This document shows, piece after piece, positions 26,003 through 34,775 of a DNA stretch of 64,000 bases (the first letter of the stretch is position 1; every line of letters starts with the position of its first letter). The notes under the pieces were generated by a model. It saw only the letters and a program-made list of their open reading frames with translations. It was not told the DNA's origin and did no database searches. Made by a program: the position numbers and the translations under genes. The DNA is from Stutzerimonas stutzeri RCH2 (lineage in GTDB: Bacteria; Pseudomonadota; Gammaproteobacteria; Pseudomonadales; Pseudomonadaceae), in assembly GCF_000327065.1 (NCBI RefSeq), contig NC_019936.1:1860001-1924000 (forward strand), in the 5' to 3' direction.

Positions 26003-27215
26003 AGCGGATCGCCACCGCCGGATCGTAACGCGCCGCGCGCCGCGCCGGCATCGCCGCCGCGAGTACGCCGGTGATTGTCGCGACCAGCATCGCCAGCGGT
26101 ACCAGCGTCGGATCGACGGGGATTTCGAACAGGCGCGGCCCGAACAGATTGAATACCTGCACCAGGCCCCAGCCGACCCCACCACCGCAAGCCGAGCCGA
26201 GCAGGCCGAGCAGCCCGCCTTGGAGCAGGAAGACGCGCAGGATCTGCCCGCGCGGACTGCCCATCGCGCGCAGAATGCCGATTTCGCGGGTGCGCTGGAC
26301 GACGCTCACGGCGAGCACGCTGGCGATGCCGAAGGCGACCGAGATGCCGACGAACACGCGAATCATCTCGGTGGTCATGCTTTGCGAGCTGAGCGCATTG
26401 AGTAGCTGGCCATTGGTTTCCATCCAGCTTTCCGCGCGTAACCCGGTGAGCCGAGCCAGGCGCCGGGCAATGCGGTCTGCTTCGAAAATCTCGGCGACCG
26501 TGGTATCGATCACCGTGATGCCGCCCGGCAGGTCGAGCAATGTTTGCGCCTGCTTCAGATCCAGATAGACATAGCGCGCATCCAGCTCACGCACGCCCAG
26601 CTCGAAGATGCCGGCGACGTCCACCACCGCTTCCCGGCCTTCTCCAGCGTCCAGTCGCAGCTTGTCGCCGATGCCCAGGCCGAGATCGCGTGCCAGCTCC
26701 TTGCCGATAACCGCGTTGCCGGCGCCGACCACGAAGCGTCCGGCAATCAGATCATTGGCCAGCGGGATGATGCGCTGGTAGCGCGGCGGATCGATGCCGA
26801 GCAGCGCAACCGACGCCCGCGCCACGCCGCGACGGGCGATTGCCGGGCCGCTGATCACTGGCGAAACGGCCAGGATCTGTGCGTCCTGATCGAGCACGTC
26901 GCGAATGTCCTGCCAGTTGATGATCGAGCGCAGGCGCTGTGCCCGCGGGCTCTCCAGCACGAGCGACCAGCTGTCGTCATCGCTCGGTAGAATGCGGTTG
27001 ACTTCGTCCGGCGGCAGAATGCGGATATGCGCCTGGGTGCCGAGGGTGCGCTCGACCACGTTGGCCTGCAGCCCGGTGATCAGGGCAGTAATGAACACGA
27101 TAACGGCTGAGCCTACCGCGATGCCGAAAGTGATCAGCAGGGTCTGCATGCGATTGTCCAGCAGAAAGCGCAGGGCAATCTTCCATTCGGTCCACAGCGA
27201 GTTGGCCAGGCGCAT
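25995..27215 (-). CDS. ABC exporter permease (FtsX/MacB family)
   Basis: 406 aa. One N-terminal helix (MQTLLITFGIAVGSAVIVFI, about 22-41), a large extracytoplasmic domain (about 45-270) and three C-terminal helices (about 285-395): the MacB/FtsX topology. The ATG at 27215 follows the adaptor's stop by 4 bases and starts the family N-terminus; a longer in-frame start would lie within that gene. Unlike MacB itself, the ATPase is a separate protein. Confidence 0.9.
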   Translation of the reverse strand: MRLANSLWTEWKIALRFLLDNRMQTLLITFGIAVGSAVIVFITALITGLQANVVERTLGTQAHIRILPPDEVNRILPSDDDSWSLVLESPRAQRLRSIINWQDIRDVLDQDAQILAVSPVISGPAIARRGVARASVALLGIDPPRYQRIIPLANDLIAGRFVVGAGNAVIGKELARDLGLGIGDKLRLDAGEGREAVVDVAGIFELGVRELDARYVYLDLKQAQTLLDLPGGITVIDTTVAEIFEADRIARRLARLTGLRAESWMETNGQLLNALSSQSMTTEMIRVFVGISVAFGIASVLAVSVVQRTREIGILRAMGSPRGQILRVFLLQGGLLGLLGSACGGGVGWGLVQVFNLFGPRLFEIPVDPTLVPLAMLVATITGVLAAAMPARRAARYDPAVAIRYV

Positions 27216-27219
27216 TCCG

Positions 27220-28404
27220 TCAGTCCTGAATGCCGTGAGGAATCGGTTGTTCCTGCACGCGCACGCGCTGACCTTCCTCGGCATCGCCGATCAACACCAG
27301 ATCGCCCGTAGCCAGGCCCTCGACAACTTCGCTCAGCGCCGTGCCGAGCAAGCCCAGGCGCACGTTTACCCGTTCGACGACTCCCGCGCGGACCCGTAAT
27401 ACCTGCGCGCGCATACCGTCGCGCGCCCGCAGCGCATCGTTGGGCAGCACCAGGGCTTGCTTGCGGCGGCCGGTCTCGATGTTCACCGACACGGTCATGC
27501 CCTGACGCAGGAAGTCGGCGGGCTGCTCAAGGTCAAGATGAACATCGATGGTGCCGCGGGAGGTATCGACGCTTGGCGCGATGAAGCTGACCCGCGCCGG
27601 CATCACGCGCTCCGGGTAGGCATCGGCAATGATCTTCGCAGCCTGTCCCAGTTCGATCGGCGCCAGGTTCTTCTCGTCCAGGGGCAAGAGGATTTCGTTG
27701 CTACCCGAGCGGGCGATTGCCAGCAGGGTTCGGCCCGGTTGTACCAGGTCGCCGGGCTCGGCATCGCGCGTCTGCACGATGCCGTCTACCTGCGCATGAA
27801 TACGGGTTTTCGCCAGCGTGGCGCGAGCGGCTTCCAGTCGCTGCCGCAATACCTGCTCCTCGCTGCCGCCCTCGGCCAGGGCTGCGGCGGCAAAGCGTGC
27901 GCGGTCACGGATCACGCGGGCGGTGAGCTCCGCTCGGCGCGCCTGCTCCAGTGGCTCGGACGCCAACAGTTTGCGTTCGAAGAGCGTCTCGCGACGCTTC
28001 AGTTCGCGGCTTGCCTGTTCGAGGTTGTGCTGCGCTTCGCGCAGGGTTGCCTGCGCCTGTGGTCGGGTGGAGTCGATCAGCTGCTGCAGGGCCGCTTCGG
28101 CCTCGCGCAGACGGGCGCGCTGCTCATCGTCGCGCAGCTCGAGCAGCAGGTCGCCAGCCGCTACTGCGTCGCCCTCACGCACGTGGCGCGCCGAGATGAC
28201 GCCGGTGATCTCGCTGCCGACCTGGGCCAGCGACTGGCTGTCCACCTCGCCACTGGCGACCACGCGCTGTACCAGCGGGCGTGTCTCCAGGCGGTAACCG
28301 GGCAGTTCCGGCCCTTGCAATTGACGCCAGATGAACCAGGCAGCAAGAAGAACAAGCGCGAGAAGCAGCGGGAGTGTGCGGCGGATGGATTTTGCGGCGG
28401 GCAC
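27220..28404 (-). CDS. HlyD/MacA-type periplasmic adaptor subunit
   Basis: About 394 aa from the GTG at 28404 (AGGAG 9 bases upstream). One N-terminal membrane anchor (LPLLLALVLLAAWFIW), lipoyl-like halves either side of a long helical hairpin (about 95-190, rich in Glu/Arg/Gln/Ala), and a beta-barrel domain. It would bridge the permease to an outer-membrane channel, but no TolC-type gene is nearby. An ATG at 28440 is an alternative start; still longer versions would run over the G-rich dyad at 28463-28478. Confidence 0.88.
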   Translation of the reverse strand: MPAAKSIRRTLPLLLALVLLAAWFIWRQLQGPELPGYRLETRPLVQRVVASGEVDSQSLAQVGSEITGVISARHVREGDAVAAGDLLLELRDDEQRARLREAEAALQQLIDSTRPQAQATLREAQHNLEQASRELKRRETLFERKLLASEPLEQARRAELTARVIRDRARFAAAALAEGGSEEQVLRQRLEAARATLAKTRIHAQVDGIVQTRDAEPGDLVQPGRTLLAIARSGSNEILLPLDEKNLAPIELGQAAKIIADAYPERVMPARVSFIAPSVDTSRGTIDVHLDLEQPADFLRQGMTVSVNIETGRRKQALVLPNDALRARDGMRAQVLRVRAGVVERVNVRLGLLGTALSEVVEGLATGDLVLIGDAEEGQRVRVQEQPIPHGIQD

Positions 28405-28462
28405 GACGGACCACTCCTGGATGCGGCCCTTGAGGGCCATCGAACGCGTCAAGCTTACGGTC

Positions 28463-28478
28463 ATACCCGCGGGGGTAC
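28463..28478. promoter_or_regulatory. CsoR-type operator, copy C (between exporter and ZIP genes)
   Basis: ATACCCGCGGGGGTAC: perfect TACCC/GGGTA arms around 4 bases. It lies 59 bases before the adaptor start and 97 before the ZIP start, in a divergent intergenic region. It shares the ATAC and GGGGTA ends with copies A and B but has a different centre, so the assignment is less firm than B. Confidence 0.45.
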
Positions 28479-28574
28479 AACGCCGCCATGATGGCCTGCG
28501 CCTATCACGACCATAGGCTCTGGGAGGCGGCTCTGCGGAGTACACTGGGCTCCCGCATCAAGGATTCTGAAATC

Positions 28575-29507
28575 ATGGCGACCACCGTCCAAAGCCCGGC
28601 GGCCACTCTGCGTGCTGCCTGGATCGCGCAGGCGCAAGCCAACCCTTGGATCACCTTCGGTCTTGCTGCTACTGCAGTAGCGGTGCTGTTACTGCTAGTG
28701 GCGGGTACCGCTAACGCGTTGCAGAGCAGCGAATCGGCCAATGTTCGCTATGCACTGCTGGGTGGTACGGCAGGGTTCGCGGCGACCGCCGTCGGCGCTT
28801 TTCTGGCTATCGGCCTGCGGGATATCTCCACGCGTACCCAGGACAGCATGCTCGGTTTCGCGGCAGGAATGATGCTTGCGGCCAGCGCGTTCTCGCTGAT
28901 TTTGCCGGGGCTGGAGGCGGGGCGTGAGCTGTTCGGCAGCGGTCCGGCCGCGGCGCTGACGGTGGTGGTAGGGCTTGGCCTGGGCGTGTTGCTGATGCTC
29001 GGTCTGGATTACTTCACCCCGCACGAGCATGAAAGCACCGGGCCGTGCGGGCCCGAGTGCGAGCGGCTCAACCGCGTGTGGCTGTTCGTGCTCGCCATTG
29101 CGCTGCACAACATTCCCGAAGGCATGGCCATCGGCGTGAGCTTCGCCAATGGTGATCTGAGCGTCGGTCTGCCATTGACCACTGCAATCTCGATTCAGGA
29201 CATTCCGGAGGGCTTGGCCGTGGCGCTGGCCTTGCGCACCACCGGTCTGTCGGCGCTCGGCTCGGTGCTGGTCGCCGCGGCGTCCGGGCTGATGGAGCCG
29301 ATTGGCGCGCTGGTGGGTATCGGCATGTCCAGCGGTTTCGCGATTGCCTATCCGATCAGCCTCGGCCTGGCTGCGGGTGCCATGATCTTCGTTGTCTCCC
29401 ACGAGGTTATCCCGGAAACGCATCGCAACGGTCACCAGACGCCAGCCACGTTGGGCCTGATGGTGGGTTTTGCCGTGATGATGTTCCTCGATACGGCGCT
29501 GGGCTGA
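28575..29507 (+). CDS. ZIP-family divalent metal transporter (GufA/ZupT-like)
   Basis: 310 aa, about 8 membrane helices. The binuclear metal site is visible in helices IV and V: HNIPEGMAIGVSFANGD and DIPEGLAVALALR. A cytoplasmic loop with PHEHE precedes helix IV. The ATG at 28575 gives the usual N-terminus of this Pseudomonas ZIP type; an upstream in-frame start would overlap the operator. Probably takes up zinc or similar metals. Divergent from the ABC exporter. Confidence 0.92.
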   Translation: MATTVQSPAATLRAAWIAQAQANPWITFGLAATAVAVLLLLVAGTANALQSSESANVRYALLGGTAGFAATAVGAFLAIGLRDISTRTQDSMLGFAAGMMLAASAFSLILPGLEAGRELFGSGPAAALTVVVGLGLGVLLMLGLDYFTPHEHESTGPCGPECERLNRVWLFVLAIALHNIPEGMAIGVSFANGDLSVGLPLTTAISIQDIPEGLAVALALRTTGLSALGSVLVAAASGLMEPIGALVGIGMSSGFAIAYPISLGLAAGAMIFVVSHEVIPETHRNGHQTPATLGLMVGFAVMMFLDTALG

Positions 29508-29521
29508 TCGGATGGCTGCAG

Positions 29522-30268
29522 TCAGGGTTGGTCTGGCGCGGTCTGCATGATCAATTCGACGCGCCTATTGCTGGCGCGCCCGCGATCGTCGCCGTTATCA
29601 GCGATAGGACGTGTATCGGCGTAGCCGGTTGCACTCAAGCGCCTTGCCTCGATGCCGGCCAGCTGCAGGTAGCGCACCACGCTGCTGGCGCGGCTGGCCG
29701 AAAGCTCCCAGTTGGACGGAAAGCGTTCGGTCTGGATCGGCAGGTTGTCGGTGTGGCCTTCGACGACGATGCGATAACGATTGGCGGCGAGCGTCGGGAC
29801 CAGCTGGTCGATCACGTCCAGCCCTGCATCCTCCAGCTCTGCGCGACCGGAGCCGAACAGGAGTTCGCTGCTGATACGAAAACTGATACTGCCTTCGTTG
29901 ACGATGACCTCGATATCGTCGCCCAGCGCCATGTCCGACACGACATCGCTGTCGTCAGTCTCGTCTGGCGCCGTCTCGACTGGTGGCGCCGGCACCGGTG
30001 CGATCGAGGGAATCGGTGACGCCGACATATCCAGCGCGAGGTTCGGTCCGCTTGCCGCCTGCAGCGCTGTCGAATCAAGGATCGCCTGTTCGCTCTGCCT
30101 GCCATCGCCTTTGCCGGCCATCGTCAGCATGATGACCAGCATCACCAGCAACAGCGTGAGCATGTCGAGGTAGGTGATCAGCCAGGCTTCCTGCTCCTCT
30201 TCGCGCTGCGGTTCGATATGCCATTTGGAGAAGCGGCTGCCCTGGGGCGTCTGGCCATTCACGGTCAT
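29522..30268 (-). CDS. MotB-like OmpA-domain protein
   Basis: 248 aa. A single membrane helix begins with the stator aspartate (TYLDMLTLLLVMLVIML, about 33-49), then a linker rich in Pro, Asp and Glu, then a peptidoglycan-binding OmpA domain with VEGHTDNLPIQTERFPSNWELSASRASSVV. This is the MotB/PomB architecture: the Asp carries protons or Na+ and the OmpA domain anchors the stator to peptidoglycan. Its start overlaps the end of the MotA-like gene (ATGA), so the two form a complex. Not near flagellar structural genes. Confidence 0.9.
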   Translation of the reverse strand: MTVNGQTPQGSRFSKWHIEPQREEEQEAWLITYLDMLTLLLVMLVIMLTMAGKGDGRQSEQAILDSTALQAASGPNLALDMSASPIPSIAPVPAPPVETAPDETDDSDVVSDMALGDDIEVIVNEGSISFRISSELLFGSGRAELEDAGLDVIDQLVPTLAANRYRIVVEGHTDNLPIQTERFPSNWELSASRASSVVRYLQLAGIEARRLSATGYADTRPIADNGDDRGRASNRRVELIMQTAPDQP

Positions 30269-31074
30269 TCCTCCTGCGGCTTGCCAGGCGGCGCGGCGGG
30301 GATGCCATCGCGAATCTCGTCGTCGTGATGGGCAATAAAGGATTTGAGCGTTTCGCGCATGTAGGCCGGGCTGCGGCGGTTACACATCATCGAGATGCCC
30401 TGCATTACCAGGTTCATCAATGCCACGCGCTGTTCGGTGCGCCGCTCGAGCTTCACGGCGACCGGCTTGAGGATCAGGTTGGCCAGCAGCACGCCGTAGA
30501 AGGTCGTCATCAGCGCGATGGCCAGGCTGCGACCGATCAGGTCCATGTCGCCGCTGCCAAGCATGAACATCAGGTTGATCAGCCCAACCAGCGTGCCGAT
30601 CATGCCGAACGCCGGGGCATAGCTGGCCATGGCGCGGAACAGCTGTGCCTCGGCATTTTCCCTGGCGCGCAGACGCGCGATGCGCCATTGCAGGACTTCC
30701 AGAATGTCCTCTTCCGGCGTGTTGTCGATCACCAGCTGCACGCCGGTGCGCAGAAACGGGTTGCTGACTTTTTCCTCGGCCTTCTCGACTGCCACCAGAT
30801 CGCCGCTGATCCACAGTCGAGAGATATGCACCAGTTCGTCGAGATCCTGGCGGGTATACAGGCGTTCGTTACGCAGCACGGTCCAGAGCAGGCCGAATAC
30901 CCGCGTGACTTCGCGCAGCGGATAGCTGATGAAGGTCGCCGCCAGGGTGCCGACCAGCACGATGCCGAGGCTCGGCAGGTCGATGAACAGCGCCGGCTCC
31001 TTGGCTGCGAAAAGCATGACGACTGCCAGCAGGCCGATGCTCGCAAGGATGCCAATCAGGGTCGAGGGATTCAT
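30265..31074 (-). CDS. MotA/TolQ/ExbB-family ion channel subunit (MotA/PomA-like)
   Basis: 269 aa with four membrane helices: two near the N-terminus (about 7-24, 33-51) and two near the middle (about 150-172, 183-205), separated by the large cytoplasmic loop typical of MotA. APAFGMIGTLVGLINLMFMLG is the conserved helix 3 region. First gene of a two-gene operon with the MotB-like protein. Could be an accessory stator or a motor for another envelope task; pseudomonads already have MotAB and MotCD. Confidence 0.9.
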   Translation of the reverse strand: MNPSTLIGILASIGLLAVVMLFAAKEPALFIDLPSLGIVLVGTLAATFISYPLREVTRVFGLLWTVLRNERLYTRQDLDELVHISRLWISGDLVAVEKAEEKVSNPFLRTGVQLVIDNTPEEDILEVLQWRIARLRARENAEAQLFRAMASYAPAFGMIGTLVGLINLMFMLGSGDMDLIGRSLAIALMTTFYGVLLANLILKPVAVKLERRTEQRVALMNLVMQGISMMCNRRSPAYMRETLKSFIAHHDDEIRDGIPAAPPGKPQEE

Positions 31075-31186
31075 CGAGGCTCCGCTGCAAGGAGGGTCGT
31101 ACGGAAAGCGCGCGATGATAACAGCTGACCGGAAGCGCGCGGCTGACCTGGGTCAGGGCAGGGCCAGCCGCTCAAGCGTGTGTCGG

Positions 31187-32290
<1,104 letters not shown>

Positions 32291-32411
32291 CTAGAGGCTT
32301 TCGACGCAATGCGCTACGTCATTTGAAGGTTTTGCCAGTTGCTGACCGGCGGTAGGGATTGGCCGGCCATGCAGCAATTGGCCGCTGCAACGCGCAGCTT
32401 GTAGTCGGTGG

Positions 32412-32439
32412 TTGTAAGTTGCTGATAAGCCGGTACAAT
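32412..32439 (+). promoter_or_regulatory. Candidate sigma-70 promoter of the 4.5S RNA gene
   Basis: TTGTAA (32412-32417), 16-base spacer, TACAAT (32434-32439), followed by a GC-rich discriminator (GGCGCCGCTCG). Transcription would start near 32446, about 20 bases before the mature RNA. Confidence 0.6.
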
Positions 32440-32466
32440 GGCGCCGCTCGCCGCCAGGCGGGTTTT

Positions 32467-32591
32467 GTTATGGTGGGCCCTGCCGGTCCCCTCGCAACGA
32501 TCAGCCGTGAACCCGGTCAGGCCCGGAAGGGAGCAGCCGCAGCGGTGACATTGTGTGCCGGGGTGTGGCTGGTAGGGTTCACCTCCATAAC
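32467..32591 (+). ncRNA. ffs: 4.5S RNA of the signal recognition particle
   Basis: The SRP domain IV core is present: GGTCAGGCCCGGAAGG, then GAGCAGCC and GCAGCGG, and on the other side GTGTGCCGGGGTGTGGCTGG. The ends pair (GTTATGG at 32467-32473 with CCATAAC at 32585-32591), giving a long rod of about 125 bases. Binds Ffh to target inner-membrane proteins. Exact mature ends are inferred. Confidence 0.93.
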
Positions 32592-32800
32592 GACAGTCTT
32601 GTTTTCCTCTTTCTCTGTTTCTGACTTCGCTGACCTTCGCAGGCTCGGGCGTATTCGCACGTCTGGCTTATGGCGAGCAGGCCGCAGTGCTCCTTTAAGC
32701 CTTGTTGTGTAGCGGGCAAGCCCGCCATCTGCCGCAACCTTGTATCCTGCGCGGCCTATCCATTGCATCAAGTGCCGGTATTTTTTCGAGGAACATTGGT

Positions 32801-33955
32801 TTGTCTGTCAAAGCGAAGTGGGACATCTTCTGCGCCGTCGTGGATAACTTCGGAGACATCGGCGTTACCTGGCGGCTGGCTCGTCAGCTGGTCGCCGAGC
32901 ATGGTCAGCCGGTGCGGTTATGGGTGGATGACCTGGAGACCTTTGCGCGACTCTGTCCGGCTGCCAGTGCCCATGATGAGCAGCAGACCCTTGATGGGGT
33001 GGAGGTCAGGTACTGGCCTAAAAAGTGGCCAGGCGCGGAGCCCGCCGACGTAGTGATCGAGGCGTTCGCCTGCAACCTGCCACAGGCCTATATCAATGCG
33101 ATGGCAGCCAGTAGCCGGCGCGTGCTCTGGTTGAACCTCGAGTACCTGAGTGCAGAGGACTGGATCATCGGCTGCCACGCGTTACCGTCGCTGCAGGCCA
33201 ACGGGCTGCAGAAGTATTTCTTCTTTCCCGGTTTCGAGGCCGATACCGGTGGCCTTATCCGCGAATCCGATCTCATGCAGCGCCGCGCCAGATTCCAGGC
33301 TGATCCCCTGCAGCAGGCCGAGTTTCTCGCCAGCCTTGGTGTCGAGAGACAGCCGGAAGCGCGGCTGCTGTCCTTGTTCGCCTATGAAAATCCTGCCGTA
33401 GCGGGCTGGCTGGATGCGCTTGCCGGCGATACGCGCGTGAACCAATTGCTGGTGCCGGAGGGGCGTGTGCTGGGCGATGTCGCGGCCTGGCTCGGCGTGC
33501 CGAACGTACAGGCGGGGGACCATCATCAGCGTGGCAGTCTGCAGATATCCATCGTGCCGTTCATGACCCAGGATGAATACGACCTGTTGCTCTGGAGCTG
33601 CGATTTCAACGCAGTGCGTGGCGAAGAGTCGTTCATTCGCGCCCAATGGGCCGGACGTCCTTTGGTGTGGCACATCTATCCGCAGGAAGACGATGCGCAC
33701 TGGGACAAGCTCAATGCGTTCCTCGACCTGTACGCCCATGGTTCGCCGCCTGCGGTTGAGGAAGCGCTGCGCGGCTTCTGGCGTGCCTGGAACGCTGGAG
33801 AGGGCGCAGGCGAAGCCTGGACTGCACTGCTACGCCAGTACCCCGCGTTGCTCGAGCGCGCCGAAGGCTGGACCCATGAGCAGGTGGTCAATGGTGATCT
33901 GGCGGGCAAGCTGGTGTTCTTCTACGCGGATTGGTTCGGCTCCGTTCACGGTTAG
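32801..33955 (+). CDS. earP: EF-P arginine rhamnosyltransferase EarP
   Basis: 384 aa GT-B enzyme that adds rhamnose from dTDP-L-rhamnose to Arg32 of EF-P. WDIFCAVVDNFGDIGVTWRLARQL is the signature N-terminus and GEESFIRAQWAGRPLVWHIYPQED is the conserved nucleotide-sugar site. The TTG at 32801 with GAGGA 8 bases upstream gives the family length; the open frame extends upstream but into non-conserved sequence. The target efp lies 149 bases downstream. Confidence 0.93.
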   Translation: MSVKAKWDIFCAVVDNFGDIGVTWRLARQLVAEHGQPVRLWVDDLETFARLCPAASAHDEQQTLDGVEVRYWPKKWPGAEPADVVIEAFACNLPQAYINAMAASSRRVLWLNLEYLSAEDWIIGCHALPSLQANGLQKYFFFPGFEADTGGLIRESDLMQRRARFQADPLQQAEFLASLGVERQPEARLLSLFAYENPAVAGWLDALAGDTRVNQLLVPEGRVLGDVAAWLGVPNVQAGDHHQRGSLQISIVPFMTQDEYDLLLWSCDFNAVRGEESFIRAQWAGRPLVWHIYPQEDDAHWDKLNAFLDLYAHGSPPAVEEALRGFWRAWNAGEGAGEAWTALLRQYPALLERAEGWTHEQVVNGDLAGKLVFFYADWFGSVHG

Positions 33956-34031
33956 TTCGTCGCTCGGGCGATCATCGCGCCGCCTTTGCGAAACGCCGCT
34001 GACCCTGCGTCACCTCGCGCAGCAACGCGGC

Positions 34032-34061
34032 TTGCGACAAAACGGGAACAGCCCCTATGAT
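34032..34061 (+). promoter_or_regulatory. Candidate sigma-70 promoter of efp
   Basis: TTGCGA (34032-34037), 18-base spacer and TATGAT (34056-34061), about 44 bases before the efp ATG. It would let efp be expressed far more than earP. Confidence 0.5.
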
Positions 34062-34104
34062 ACGCGGCCTGTTTTTTGTCTCTAATTCCCTTCGGATATT
34101 TCGT

Positions 34105-34671
34105 ATGAAAACCGCACAAGAGTTCCGTGCCGGCCAGGTGGCCATCATCAACGGCGCACCCTGGGTCATCCAGAAAGCCGAGTTCAACAAGTCCGGCCGT
34201 AACAGTGCCGTGGTCAAGATGAAGCTGAAGAACCTGCTCAACGGCTCGGCTACCGAGACCGTCTACAAGGCCGACGACAAGCTGGAGCCGGTCATCCTCG
34301 AGCGTAAGGAAGTGACCTATTCCTACTTCGCCGACCCGCTGTACGTGTTCATGGACGACGAGTTCAACCAGTACGAAATCGAGAAGGAAGACCTCGAAGG
34401 CGTGATGACCTTCATCGAAGACGGCATGACCGACGTCTGTGAAGCGGTGTTCTACAACGACAAGGTGATCTCGGTTGAACTGCCGACCACCATCGTTCGT
34501 GAGATCGTCTACACCGAGCCGTCCGTACGTGGCGATACTTCGGGCAAGGTGATGAAGACTGCCCGTCTGAAGAACGGTGCCGAGCTGCAGGTTTCCGCCT
34601 TCTGCGAAATCGGCGACTCGATCGAAATCGACACCCGTACCGGCGAGTACAAGTCCCGCGTCAAGGCCTGA
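34105..34671 (+). CDS. efp: Elongation factor P
   Basis: 188 aa, three beta-barrel domains. EF-P rescues ribosomes stalled at polyproline. Residue 32, at the tip of domain I (KSGR), is Arg, the form rhamnosylated by EarP, instead of the lysine used with EpmA. This matches the earP gene next door. The ATG at 34105 is the family start. A strong terminator follows. Confidence 0.97.
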   Translation: MKTAQEFRAGQVAIINGAPWVIQKAEFNKSGRNSAVVKMKLKNLLNGSATETVYKADDKLEPVILERKEVTYSYFADPLYVFMDDEFNQYEIEKEDLEGVMTFIEDGMTDVCEAVFYNDKVISVELPTTIVREIVYTEPSVRGDTSGKVMKTARLKNGAELQVSAFCEIGDSIEIDTRTGEYKSRVKA

Positions 34672-34694
34672 TAGGTCTCGCAGACTTCTCGTAG

Positions 34695-34722
34695 AAAAGC
34701 CCGGCCTAGTGCCGGGCTTTTT
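34695..34722 (+). terminator. Terminator after efp
   Basis: AAAAGCCCGGC / GCCGGGCTTTTT with CTAGT loop, 24 bases after the efp stop, and a T-run to 34722. The A-run on the left makes it usable by the opposite strand too. Confidence 0.92.
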
Positions 34723-34775
34723 GCGTTCTGGCCCCGCGCCGCTGGCGCCGGGCCCTCGATTCCTCGCGGTATCAG

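Noticed and set aside
28440..28545. A longer N-terminus for the HlyD adaptor starting at 28545
   Set aside because: It would extend over the G-rich dyad and lacks a ribosome-binding site; the GTG at 28404 has AGGAG.
29522..31074. The MotA/MotB-like pair as a Zorya-type anti-phage system (ZorAB)
   Set aside because: The MotA-like protein has no long C-terminal tail, and no ZorC/D/E-like genes adjoin.
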